Of a DNA stretch of 64,000 nt, positions 9,656 through 17,756 are shown piece after piece. The notes beneath the pieces were generated by a model that worked only from the letters and a program-made list of their open reading frames with translations, made no database searches and was not told the DNA's origin. This stretch comes from an uncultured Pelagibacteraceae bacterium (lineage in GTDB: Bacteria; Pseudomonadota; Alphaproteobacteria; Pelagibacterales; Pelagibacteraceae), in the NCBI GenBank assembly GCA_902628965.1, contig CACOPB010000005.1:1-64000 (forward strand), read 5' to 3'. Both the position numbers and the translations under genes were made by a program. Each line of letters begins with the position of its first letter. Position 1 is the first letter of the stretch.

Positions 9656-9675
9656 TGGGGTCAGAGACAAATTAA
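9656..9675 (+). repeat. GGGGTCAGAGAC-type motif downstream of tRNA-Asn
   Basis: A GC-richer 20-mer (TGGGGTCAGAGACAAATTAA) stands out in an otherwise A/T-only spacer, 30 nt after the tRNA-Asn 3' end. Very similar strings are, as I recall, scattered in proteobacterial genomes near tRNA genes and small transposase genes. No transposase is present here. It could be a residual mobile-element end or a site left by integration; only its unusual composition is seen directly. Confidence 0.3.
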
Positions 9676-9677
9676 TT

Positions 9678-10049
9678 TTAAACTGCTTTTGAAATATTTG
9701 ATCCCGATATTTGTAAAGACTTGTTAAATTTTAGTTTTTGATCAGCACTAAGTTCTGAATATAATTTAACTAAAAAATTATAATTAACATTCATATGGCC
9801 TTCTTGTGATTTTTCTAAATTTATTAAATATTCAGAAAAATCTTCAAAGAAATAATTAATTGGTACTTTTAAATAATTAGAAAGCTGAAGTAATCTTATT
9901 GAACTTACTCCATTAGTACCTTTTTCATATTTTTGAATTTGTTGAAATGTTACATTTATTGCTTTTGCTACTTTAGTCTGTGTTAAACCTAAAGCTAATC
10001 TTCTTAGCTTAAGCTTATTGCCTAAGTGTTTGTTGAAATTATCTTCCAT
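9678..10049 (-). CDS. XRE-family helix-turn-helix regulator
   Basis: A 123-aa protein with an N-terminal Cro/C1-type HTH (about residues 10-66): GNKLKLRRLALGLTQTKVA, then VTFQQIQKYEKGTNGVSS for the recognition helix region, the arrangement common in alphaproteobacterial XRE proteins. The C-terminal 50 residues are unassigned and probably mediate dimerisation. A leader of about 90 nt carries a candidate promoter (10138-10164) and a short inverted repeat (10086-10103) that could be its own operator. Target genes cannot be read from sequence. It lies between tRNA-Asn and the aap transporter operon. Confidence 0.88.
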   Translation of the reverse strand: MEDNFNKHLGNKLKLRRLALGLTQTKVAKAINVTFQQIQKYEKGTNGVSSIRLLQLSNYLKVPINYFFEDFSEYLINLEKSQEGHMNVNYNFLVKLYSELSADQKLKFNKSLQISGSNISKAV

Positions 10050-10085
10050 TAAGACCCCTCTTAATTAAATTTTAAAATACTATTG

Positions 10086-10103
10086 AACATATTTATTAAT
10101 GTT
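10086..10103. promoter_or_regulatory. Candidate operator for the XRE regulator
   Basis: Inverted repeat AACAT, 8 nt, ATGTT in the leader of the XRE gene, between its candidate promoter and start codon. XRE proteins often bind short dyads of this sort at their own genes. In such A/T-rich DNA the match is weak evidence. Confidence 0.25.
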
Positions 10104-10137
10104 ACTGCAATAGAAAAATTTATTATTTTTTGTAAGA

Positions 10138-10164
10138 AATTTAGAAAAACCCAAACATTGTCAA
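10138..10164 (-). promoter_or_regulatory. Candidate sigma-70 promoter for the XRE regulator
   Basis: On the minus strand a perfect TTGACA (plus 10159-10164) is followed after 15 nt by TAAATT (plus 10138-10143). It points to the XRE gene start at 10049. The spacing is shorter than ideal. The remaining bases between 10165 and 10236 hold no other element I can support. Confidence 0.35.
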
Positions 10165-10236
10165 GCATTAGTTGAAGCAAAATAAACATATTTAGATTGT
10201 GTAATTTAGGATTATCTCTAAATTATTATATATTTT

Positions 10237-10971
10237 TTATAATATTTGACTTAAAAACAGCTTTGTCCTATCACTCTTAGGGTTAGCAAAAAACTCTTTA
10301 GTTTCAGCTCTTTCAACAATCATTCCTTCATCCATAAAAATTACTTCATCAGCTACTTCTTTAGCAAATCCCATTTCATGCGTTACAACTATCATTGTCA
10401 TTCCTTGATTTGCTAAATCTACCATTACGTCTAAAACTTCTTTAATCATCTCTGGATCAAGAGCTGATGTAGGTTCATCAAATAACATTATCTTCGGCTC
10501 CATACAAAGTGCTCTAGCAATAGCAACTCTTTGTTGTTGACCACCTGACAATTGACCTGGAAATTTTTGTGCTTGATCAAGTATTTGAACTCTTTCTAGG
10601 TGTTTTAAAGCTAATTCTTCTGCTTCTTTTTTTGGCATTTTCTTTACCCAAATTGGTGCGAGTGTACAATTATCTACAATTGATAAATGTGGAAATAAGT
10701 TAAACTGTTGAAATACCATTCCAACTTCCGCTCTAATTTGCTCAATATTTTTTGTATCTTCCGTCAATGTGTTTCCATCAACAATAATATCACCTTGCTG
10801 GTGTTCTTCTAATCTATTGATACATCTAATTAATGTTGATTTACCTGATCCTGATGGACCACAAACAACGATTTTTTCTTTTGGTTTAACCTCAAGATTA
10901 ATATCTTTTAAAACTTGAAAATCACCAAACCATTTATTTACATTTTTTATTTGAATAATACTGTCAGACAT
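10237..10971 (-). CDS. aapP: Polar amino-acid ABC transporter, ATP-binding protein
   Basis: ATPase of the general L-amino-acid importer (AapJQMP/YhdWXYZ, or Bzt glutamate/glutamine type). Walker [10 protein letters not shown] is at 38-46, the Q-loop FQQFNLFPH near 88-96, signature LSGGQ at 141-145 and Walker B IMLFDE at 161-166, followed by the D-loop SALDPE and the switch His in VTHEMGF. The 244-aa length is standard for GlnQ-type subunits. It is the last gene of the operon, 3 bp after aapM. The exact substrate range cannot be decided between Aap and Bzt subfamilies. Confidence 0.93.
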   Translation of the reverse strand: MSDSIIQIKNVNKWFGDFQVLKDINLEVKPKEKIVVCGPSGSGKSTLIRCINRLEEHQQGDIIVDGNTLTEDTKNIEQIRAEVGMVFQQFNLFPHLSIVDNCTLAPIWVKKMPKKEAEELALKHLERVQILDQAQKFPGQLSGGQQQRVAIARALCMEPKIMLFDEPTSALDPEMIKEVLDVMVDLANQGMTMIVVTHEMGFAKEVADEVIFMDEGMIVERAETKEFFANPKSDRTKLFLSQIL

Positions 10972-10974
10972 AAT

Positions 10975-12417
10975 TTATCGCTCTGTTTTATATTTCTGTT
11001 CTAGATTATAGCTATACTTACTCATTGCATAACAAATAATCCAGAAAATTATTGCTGCAAATACATAACCTTCCATTGCAAATCCCAACCATTTTGGATT
11101 AGTTTTTGCTAAATTTAACATTCCTACTATTTCTAATAGACCAACCACAAATATTAGAGGTGTATCTTTTACCAAAGCTAAAAAAGTATTAGCGATACCT
11201 GGAATAACTAGTTTTAAAGCTTGGGGCAAAATTACAAATATATGCATTCGCCAATAACCCATTCCAAGTGATTTTGCAGCCTCATATTGGCCACGTGGTA
11301 ACGCTTGTAAACCACCTCTAATAACTTCTGCAACATAAGCAGCTTCAAATAAAGAAATAGCTATTATGCATCTAACTAATTTATCTATAAAAAAATCTGC
11401 AGGCAAAAACATTGGAAACATCACTGCGGACATAAATAAAACTGTAATTAATGGAACTCCTCTCCAAAATTCAATAAAACCAATCGATATATATCTTATT
11501 AATGGAAAATCTGATCTTCTACCTAAAGCAAATGCCATTCCAATAGGAAAGCAGAAAATTAAACAGAAAAATGAAATTATAAATGTTAATGATAATCCTC
11601 CCCAAGCTCCCGTCTCAACCCAGTTTAATCCATCTAATTTACCTAGTTCAATCAATTCCTCATAAAAAACAAAATATTTTAAAACAATATACAAAGTAAT
11701 AGGTACAAATATAAAATAATAAAATTTAAATTTACTTGGAATAAAGAAACCAATAATTATAGAAATTACTGCTGCAATTATTCCATAAGAGAAATCAAAA
11801 AAAATAGGACCACCTGATATAAAAAAGAAAATAAATAAAAATGCAATAAAAGGATAGATTATAACGTAATATAAGGTTAAATATTTTTTATACTTTTCTG
11901 TCGCAAAATATCCAACGGAACCTAAAAGAGCTAACGCTATAAAAGATAAATTTATTCTCCATTGCTCTGCATTAGGATACATTCCATACATAAATCTTCT
12001 AAACCAAACTTTTATATAAGTCCAACAAGCTCCTGTACCAGAACAGACATCTTTACTATCTCCAGCGAAACTTGCGTCAACCACAAACCAACTTAAAATT
12101 GGAGGAGTTGCTTTGATAATTATAAAAATGATTAGTAACGATAAAATTGCATTAAAATTATTTGTATTTATATTTTTATTTACTTGGTCTAAAAACTTAT
12201 AACCACTGTGCTCAATTCTTATAAAATATAATCCTATAAATCCTAATATGATTGGAATTATAAAACTTAAAGATGAGGGTAAAAATCCTGTTATATTTAA
12301 ACTAAAAAATGAATTAAGAAAAACATCTATAATACTGGTAACAAATAAAAATGAACCAATGTATAAAAAGGTAGTCAAATTATCTTTGTCTGGTTTTAAA
12401 AAATTAATTTTTGACAT
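10975..12417 (-). CDS. aapM: Polar amino-acid ABC transporter, permease 2
   Basis: Inner-membrane permease of the HisM/GlnP class. The C-terminal half has the coupling-helix motif EAAKSLGMGYWRMHIFVILPQALKL, i.e. the EAA loop that docks on AapP. The N-terminal half adds several extra helices and a periplasmic segment with DVCSGTGACW that is typical of the long AapM/BztC permeases. At 480 aa it is longer than most family members. It starts directly at the end of aapQ with no intervening bases, consistent with translational coupling. Confidence 0.92.
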   Translation of the reverse strand: MSKINFLKPDKDNLTTFLYIGSFLFVTSIIDVFLNSFFSLNITGFLPSSLSFIIPIILGFIGLYFIRIEHSGYKFLDQVNKNINTNNFNAILSLLIIFIIIKATPPILSWFVVDASFAGDSKDVCSGTGACWTYIKVWFRRFMYGMYPNAEQWRINLSFIALALLGSVGYFATEKYKKYLTLYYVIIYPFIAFLFIFFFISGGPIFFDFSYGIIAAVISIIIGFFIPSKFKFYYFIFVPITLYIVLKYFVFYEELIELGKLDGLNWVETGAWGGLSLTFIISFFCLIFCFPIGMAFALGRRSDFPLIRYISIGFIEFWRGVPLITVLFMSAVMFPMFLPADFFIDKLVRCIIAISLFEAAYVAEVIRGGLQALPRGQYEAAKSLGMGYWRMHIFVILPQALKLVIPGIANTFLALVKDTPLIFVVGLLEIVGMLNLAKTNPKWLGFAMEGYVFAAIIFWIICYAMSKYSYNLEQKYKTER

Positions 12418-13569
12418 TTATTTTTCCTTAATAGCAATTTTTTTATTATACCAATTCATTAAAATAGAAATTGAAATACTTAAACTTAAATAAGTAAGCA
12501 TCGTAATTGAAACTATTTCAATCGCTTTACCTGTTTGCATCAATGCTGTACCCGCAAAAACAAGTACCAAATCAGGATATGCTATAGCAGCTGCTAACGA
12601 TGAATTTTTAGTTAAATTTAAATATTGGTTTGTTGTTGGTGGAATAATAATTCTTAATGCTTGTGGCATTACAACTAATTTTAAAACTTGATTAGGATTT
12701 AATCCTATAGAAGCTGCGGCTTCTTTTTGTCCTTTTCCAACACCTTGTATTCCGGCTCTAACACACTCTGCAATAAAAGTCGCTGTATACAAAGCTAATG
12801 ATAAAGTTAAAGCTATTAACTCTGGTGGTAAACTTAAGCCACCTTCATAAATAAATGATGTTGTAGCTAATTGTTTTAATTGTGGTATTTCAAAAGATAA
12901 GCTAACGCCTCCAATTAAAAAACTTAACAAAGGTAATATAAATATTAAGCCAAGTGAAATCCAAAACACTGGTAGTTGTTTACCTTGTGTTTCTTGAATT
13001 TTTCTTGCATGAATTCTGATTACAACTATTGCAATTATTGCTGCTATTATAGAATACAGAAATACATTAAGGTTTTCCCATATGAATGCTGGAACATATA
13101 AGCCTTTAATCGTTAAGAAAAAAACACCCAACATAGCATCTGCATCTTGAGGCAATGGTAATGCTCTTAAAGCTGCAAAATACCAAAAAAATATCTGTAA
13201 AAGCAGCGGGATATTTCTAAAAAATTCTACATAAAAAGCAGCAAACTGATTTATTAAATAATTTGGAGATAACCTTGCTACACCAACGATAACACCTAAA
13301 ATTGTTGCAAAAATAATTCCAATTACAGAAACTAAAATAGTATTGAGCAAACCAACCAAGTAAGCTCTGAAGTAAGAATGTGATCCATCATATTCAATAA
13401 GAGAAAACTGAACATCAAATGAAGATTCTTGAGAAAGGAACCCATAACCAAAATCAATACCTCTATTCTCCATATTGATTTGAGCGTTATATGTAAAAAA
13501 TCCGAAAACTAATACTACAACTAAAACGGTAATTAATTGGGGAATGATTTTTTGTAATTTCAGGTCCAT
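12418..13569 (-). CDS. aapQ: Polar amino-acid ABC transporter, permease 1
   Basis: First permease of the transporter, 383 aa, with an N-terminal helix, a conserved NMENRGIDFGYGFLS segment and the EAA coupling loop KEAAASIGLNPNQVLKLVVMPQALR near residue 285. These are characteristic of AapQ/BztB. It lies downstream of aapJ across a 63-bp gap that holds a strong terminator hairpin, so its transcription should depend on read-through from aapJ. Confidence 0.92.
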   Translation of the reverse strand: MDLKLQKIIPQLITVLVVVLVFGFFTYNAQINMENRGIDFGYGFLSQESSFDVQFSLIEYDGSHSYFRAYLVGLLNTILVSVIGIIFATILGVIVGVARLSPNYLINQFAAFYVEFFRNIPLLLQIFFWYFAALRALPLPQDADAMLGVFFLTIKGLYVPAFIWENLNVFLYSIIAAIIAIVVIRIHARKIQETQGKQLPVFWISLGLIFILPLLSFLIGGVSLSFEIPQLKQLATTSFIYEGGLSLPPELIALTLSLALYTATFIAECVRAGIQGVGKGQKEAAASIGLNPNQVLKLVVMPQALRIIIPPTTNQYLNLTKNSSLAAAIAYPDLVLVFAGTALMQTGKAIEIVSITMLTYLSLSISISILMNWYNKKIAIKEK

Positions 13570-13581
13570 CTGAACGCTTAT

Positions 13582-13614
13582 AAAAAAAAGGGCTAGAAAA
13601 ATCTAGCCCTTTTT
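13582..13614 (-). terminator. Intercistronic hairpin terminator between aapJ and aapQ
   Basis: A perfect inverted repeat with an AGGGCTAGA core (stem 13 bp including its A/T ends, loop 4 nt) begins 18 bp after the aapJ stop codon. Read on the minus strand it is followed directly by eight T residues, the form of a Rho-independent terminator. It lies inside the operon, so it most likely reduces permease and ATPase expression relative to the binding protein. Confidence 0.85.
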
Positions 13615-13632
13615 AATTAGTTAAATATGCAA

Positions 13633-14673
13633 TTATCTTGCAGGTGGCACATAAAGAATTCCACCTTTAGTCCATAATTCATTTGGACCTCTATCAGGTA
13701 AAATTCCAGTGTCAGCTATATTTCTTTTGTAGCTTTCACCATAGTTACCAACTTGCTTAATAATTCTTAAGCTCCACTCATTGTCTAGACCAAAAGCAGC
13801 ACCTAATTCACCCTCAGCACCAACTAATCTTTTTACAGCTGGGTTATCTGAAGTTTTCATTGAGTCTGCGTTCGCAGAGGTAATTCCATACTCTTCTGCT
13901 TCGATCATAGCATTTAAAGACCATCTAACGATATCTTCCCATACAGAGTCACCTTGTCTTACAACTGGTCCTAAAGGCTCTTTAGAAACAGTTTCAGGTA
14001 ATACAATGTGATCATCTGGGTTAGACATTTTAGTTCTTTGTGCAGCTAGACCTGATTTATCAGTAGTGTAAGTATCACATCTACCAGCATCATATGCGGC
14101 TACGACTTCATCAGCTTTTTCGAAAGCAACTGGCTCATAAGAAATTCCTTTAGAGTTAAAGAAGTCTCTCATATTCAACTCAGTTGTTGTACCAATGTTT
14201 GTACAAGCTGAGATACCATCTTTGAATTGGCTTGTTGAAGTAATACCAGAACTTTTTCTAACCATGAAACCTTGACCATCGTAGAAGTTTACTCCAACGA
14301 AAGTAAGTCCGATATCAGCATCCCTGGAAAGAGTCCAAGTTGTGTTTCTTGATAAGATATCAATCTCACCAGAAGTTAAAGCTGTAAATCTTTCTTTAGC
14401 ACTTAATGGTGTAAACTTAACTTTGTTTGCATCACCTAGTACTGCAGCAGCTACCGCTCTACATACATCAACGTCGATACCAGTCCAATTTCCTGCAGCG
14501 TCAGCATTAGAAAATCCTGGCAGACCTTGAGATACTCCACATCTTACAAAACCCTTCTTTTGAGTGTTTTTAAGTGTTTTAGATTTTTTAGCAGCCATAG
14601 TTTCTGTTGTAAAAGTAAACAACACTGCAACCATAGCAACTAAAGAAGTTAATTGTTTTAAGTATTTAAACAT
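13633..14673 (-). CDS. aapJ: General L-amino-acid-binding periplasmic protein
   Basis: Family 3 solute-binding protein. A signal peptide covers about residues 1-27, ending in TETMA-AKK. Mature-protein features typical of AapJ/YhdW are VRCGVSQGLPGFS, GIDVDVCRAVAAAVLG, RNTTWTLSRD and the C-terminal NELWTKGGILYVPPAR. It binds amino acids in the periplasm and delivers them to AapQM. The gene has an AGGAAG ribosome binding site, slightly higher GC than its neighbours, and sits first in the operon ahead of a terminator, all consistent with high expression. Confidence 0.95.
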   Translation of the reverse strand: MFKYLKQLTSLVAMVAVLFTFTTETMAAKKSKTLKNTQKKGFVRCGVSQGLPGFSNADAAGNWTGIDVDVCRAVAAAVLGDANKVKFTPLSAKERFTALTSGEIDILSRNTTWTLSRDADIGLTFVGVNFYDGQGFMVRKSSGITSTSQFKDGISACTNIGTTTELNMRDFFNSKGISYEPVAFEKADEVVAAYDAGRCDTYTTDKSGLAAQRTKMSNPDDHIVLPETVSKEPLGPVVRQGDSVWEDIVRWSLNAMIEAEEYGITSANADSMKTSDNPAVKRLVGAEGELGAAFGLDNEWSLRIIKQVGNYGESYKRNIADTGILPDRGPNELWTKGGILYVPPAR

Positions 14674-14696
14674 TATTCTTCCTTTATGTTATTTTT

Positions 14697-14710
14697 ATTT
14701 GTTAACAAAT
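14697..14710. promoter_or_regulatory. 14-bp perfect palindrome upstream of aapJ
   Basis: ATTTGTTAACAAAT lies 24-37 bp before the aapJ start codon. Together with the neighbouring inverted repeat at 14712-14731 it makes a two-dyad region in the leader or promoter. It could be a repressor site or an RNA hairpin; no regulator is identified. Confidence 0.4.
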
Positions 14711-14711
14711 A

Positions 14712-14731
14712 ATTCAAAATTACTTTTGAAT
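14712..14731. promoter_or_regulatory. 8-bp inverted repeat upstream of aapJ
   Basis: ATTCAAAA, loop TTAC, TTTTGAAT, directly beside the 14-bp palindrome at 14697-14710. The rest of the 175-bp gap between aapJ and tRNA-Arg is A/T-rich and shows no known riboswitch that I can recognise. Confidence 0.35.
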
Positions 14732-14848
14732 ATTTTTAATTTAAACATGTAAGAAAAAAGTCTTCAAGCAAAATATAGGTTTTAAATTTGATTAATAAGG
14801 ATCTTAATTAAGGATAATTTTATTAATAATAACAATAATACTGTTATA

Positions 14849-14925
14849 TGGCGCGCCCTGGAGGATTCGAACCTCCGACCCTCGGTTTAGAAAACCGATG
14901 CTCTATCCAGCTGAGCTAAGGGCGC
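14849..14925 (-). tRNA. tRNA-Arg (UCU)
   Basis: Minus-strand cloverleaf: acceptor GCGCCCT pairs with AGGGCGC, D-arm AGCTCAGCTGGATAGAGC, anticodon stem TCGGT/ACCGA with loop TTTCTAA giving anticodon UCU, T-arm GGAGGTTCGAATCCTCC, discriminator G, encoded CCA. It reads AGA/AGG, the dominant arginine codons in this A/T-rich genome. It lies 28 bp after trkH on the same strand and may be processed from that transcript. Confidence 0.95.
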
Positions 14926-14953
14926 AAAATTTAACGATATATATAATACTAAA

Positions 14954-16360
14954 TTAATTTTTAAAAAGAAATTTTTTAGCTATCAACAATAAAGATAAAA
15001 GCTCAACTCTTCCGATTATCATAAAAAATATAAGAAAATATTTGTTAAAAAAGTGTAAATTTTGAAAATCAAACTCAGATATGCCATATGCTGAAGAATT
15101 TACTGTGTTCATTAATGTCAACACAGCTAATTTAAATGAATATTCAAATTTAATACTAGCTAAAGATAATAAGATAGTTAAAGAAAAAAGAGAAATAACA
15201 AAAATTAATATTGTTAAAAAATATTTATTTATATCTTTAGTATCAAAATTTATTTTTGAAAAAACTAGTTTATTCATGTATACGTTTTTTGGTCTGCTAA
15301 AAGAAAGAATTTGATTTATAGAATATTTGGTCAAAGAATATATTTTCAAAAATCTTAAACCTGAACTTGTAGAAAAAAAAGATCCACCAATAATTACAAG
15401 CAAAATATAAATAAAGTTTAAATTAGTTTGATTAACTTCAAGCGAAATACCAATATTTGAAATACTACTAACTAAAGATAAAAAACTGTAAGTAAAATTA
15501 GTATCATAGCTAAAAAAAACAAAAAAAATACTTACAACTACAATAAAATATAAAAATAAATGTATATCTTCATAAAAAAAATTTAGATTTTTATTTCTTA
15601 AAAAAATTAAATTATATGAAAAAAAAATACTAAAAAAAGAAATTAGCATTAAAAAGGAAAATATAATTATCTGAAAGTCGTTAACTAAAATTGATGAAAG
15701 ATCATTTACAGGCAGAAAGCCACCTGAGGAAATTATTGTCATTGCTAAATTTAAAGAATTAAATGACCTTATGCCAAAAATATTTAAAATAAAAAAAATT
15801 GAGATAGTCAATCCTGAATATAATAGAAAAATTTTTATTGATTGTCTTAATACTTCAGAGGAATTTAAAGATAAAAAATTAGTTAGTGATTTTTTTAAAC
15901 TTTCGTCATATATGTCAATTAAAAAAATTATTGAATAAAGAAAATACAATCCACCTATCCACTGTATAGATGATCTCCATAAGATAAGGCCTTGATCAAT
16001 ATGTTTTATATTGTCAAAGACAGTAAAACCTGTTGATGTAAAACCAGAAACAGCCTCGAATAAGGCATTTAAAAAAGTTAAATTATAAATACTTAAGTAA
16101 AATGGTAAGGATAAAACCAACGGCATTAAAAGATATCCTAATAACACAGTTAATATTTTTTCAAATATTGATGGTTTATTGTTGTTAGTTTTAACTTTAT
16201 AAAAAAATAGTCCAATTATAGAAGAAATAATTAAGCTAAAATAATATGTATTAAGATTTAGATATAAATTAAAATAATACGAATAAATAATATTAAAAAA
16301 AGAAAATACAGATATTAATATAAAAAAGAAACTTAGATACTTTACTCTAAAAAATAACAT
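14954..16360 (-). CDS. trkH: Trk potassium uptake channel subunit TrkH
   Basis: Integral membrane K+ translocating subunit, 468 aa, with about ten to twelve helices. The first P-loop is recognisable in FEAVSGFTSTGFTVFDNI (filter GFTSTGFT) followed by the conserved WRSSIQWIGG. Later P-loops appear as SSGGFLP and a degenerate NSSAYGISEF. The protein is unusually rich in Phe, Ile and Asn, even for this genome. It follows trkA by 4 bp, so channel and NAD-binding regulator are made together. In alphaproteobacteria trkA is often next to ntrYX, but trkH is not always there. Confidence 0.88.
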   Translation of the reverse strand: MLFFRVKYLSFFFILISVFSFFNIIYSYYFNLYLNLNTYYFSLIISSIIGLFFYKVKTNNNKPSIFEKILTVLLGYLLMPLVLSLPFYLSIYNLTFLNALFEAVSGFTSTGFTVFDNIKHIDQGLILWRSSIQWIGGLYFLYSIIFLIDIYDESLKKSLTNFLSLNSSEVLRQSIKIFLLYSGLTISIFFILNIFGIRSFNSLNLAMTIISSGGFLPVNDLSSILVNDFQIIIFSFLMLISFFSIFFSYNLIFLRNKNLNFFYEDIHLFLYFIVVVSIFFVFFSYDTNFTYSFLSLVSSISNIGISLEVNQTNLNFIYILLVIIGGSFFSTSSGLRFLKIYSLTKYSINQILSFSRPKNVYMNKLVFSKINFDTKDINKYFLTILIFVISLFSLTILLSLASIKFEYSFKLAVLTLMNTVNSSAYGISEFDFQNLHFFNKYFLIFFMIIGRVELLSLLLIAKKFLFKN

Positions 16361-16364
16361 TTAA

Positions 16365-17756
16365 TTAAATGGAACTAATTCTGAATATATTTTCTACTAC
16401 TGAAATTGAGTCTTTCTTAGCTAAAAAAACAACTTTATCATCTTTTTGAAAAACAAAATTTGACCGAGGAATCATAACACTATTTTCTCTTAAAACAGCC
16501 CCAATTCTTATTTCATCTGGTAAATTTGAATTTTTTAGTTCTTTGTTAATAAGTTCAGATGTTTCTATGATTTCAGCCTCAATTACTTCATATTCACCAT
16601 TCATAATTGTATATGCTGTTTCAATAGTTCCTTTATGAATATGTTTTAAAATACTTGAAACGGTATTCATTCTAGGATCAATTAAGTCATCAATTTTTAG
16701 CGAATTTTGTAATAAAGAATAGTTAGGTTTATTAATTAAAGCCATTGTTCTTTTATCATCAATATCTTTTTCATCTTTTGCAAATTTTTCAACAAGAACA
16801 CTTACCATTAAATTATCCTCATCATCATTTGTTAAAGCAAGAACTGTTTCAGCCTCTTGTAAATTAGCCTCGGCAAGAACTTCTTCGTCTAGAGCATCTC
16901 CATTAATTATAATAGTATTGTTAAGCTCGTTAGCAAGAAATTCAGCTCTCTCTTTATTTTTTTCAATAATTTTTACTCTTGCTGCATCTAATGTTTCTTC
17001 AATATTTTTTGCCAAGTTAAAACCTATGTTTCCACCTCCAACAATTAAAATATTTTTAGATACTTTTTCATCATGTCCAAAAGCTTCTAGAGTTTCTGAC
17101 ATCTGAGATGAGTTTATTATTACATAAATTTTATCATTTTTTCTTACCTCATCGTTTTTCTTAGGAATTAAAAACTTTTCATCTCTAATTATTCCAATTA
17201 TATTGGCGTCTAAGTTAGGGTGTTTTTTTGTTAAATCATTAAGTTTAATGTTGCTTAATTTACACTTGTCATTAATTAATATTTCTAACAATCTAATTTT
17301 ATTTTCTGCAAATGGGACGCTGTCTAATGCACCTGGTGCTTCAAGTTTTCTTTGTATCGATTTGGCGATTTCAATTTCAGGTGAAATAATTACATCTATT
17401 GGTAAATTCTCTTTATTATAAACTCTTGTAAATTTTGGATTTAGATAATCTTGTGATCTTATTCTAGCTATTTTCTTTTGAATATTGAATATAGAAAAGG
17501 CTATTTGACAAATAACCATATTAATTTCATCATTTCTAGTAACTGCAATAATCATATCCGCCTCTGCGGCGTTAGCTTTTTCTAGAATAGATGGATAAGT
17601 ACCTTTTCCTACTATAGCTTTAACGTCTAAAGCATCATCGATTTTTTGAATATCATCACTAGATGGATCAATAACTGTTATAGAATGTCCTTGTTCACTT
17701 AGCTGTTTAGCTATAGTGAACCCTACTCTCCCAGCCCCACAAATGATTATATTCAT
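16365..17756 (-). CDS. trkA: Trk system potassium transport regulator TrkA
   Basis: Cytosolic peripheral subunit with two RCK (TrkA-N/TrkA-C) units. The first NAD-binding fold starts at the N-terminus with IICGAGRVGFTIAKQLSEQG and an acidic strand end (VIDPSSDD). The second begins near residue 236 with ILIVGGGNIGFNLA. Each is followed by a TrkA-C domain (ILINDKCKLSNIKL and AEIIETSELINKEL regions). The 463-aa length is standard. It gates TrkH. It lies 0 bp from ntrX, strongly suggesting transcription with the NtrYX system. Confidence 0.95.
   Translation of the reverse strand: MNIIICGAGRVGFTIAKQLSEQGHSITVIDPSSDDIQKIDDALDVKAIVGKGTYPSILEKANAAEADMIIAVTRNDEINMVICQIAFSIFNIQKKIARIRSQDYLNPKFTRVYNKENLPIDVIISPEIEIAKSIQRKLEAPGALDSVPFAENKIRLLEILINDKCKLSNIKLNDLTKKHPNLDANIIGIIRDEKFLIPKKNDEVRKNDKIYVIINSSQMSETLEAFGHDEKVSKNILIVGGGNIGFNLAKNIEETLDAARVKIIEKNKERAEFLANELNNTIIINGDALDEEVLAEANLQEAETVLALTNDDEDNLMVSVLVEKFAKDEKDIDDKRTMALINKPNYSLLQNSLKIDDLIDPRMNTVSSILKHIHKGTIETAYTIMNGEYEVIEAEIIETSELINKELKNSNLPDEIRIGAVLRENSVMIPRSNFVFQKDDKVVFLAKKDSISVVENIFRISSI

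Noticed and set aside
9424..9675. 83-aa open reading frame on the plus strand
   Set aside because: It covers tRNA-Cys and tRNA-Asn completely; the reading frame is a by-product of the tRNA sequences.
10201..10236. Terminator hairpin after aapP (AATTTAG/CTAAATT)
   Set aside because: Stem has one GC pair and no T-tract follows on the minus strand.
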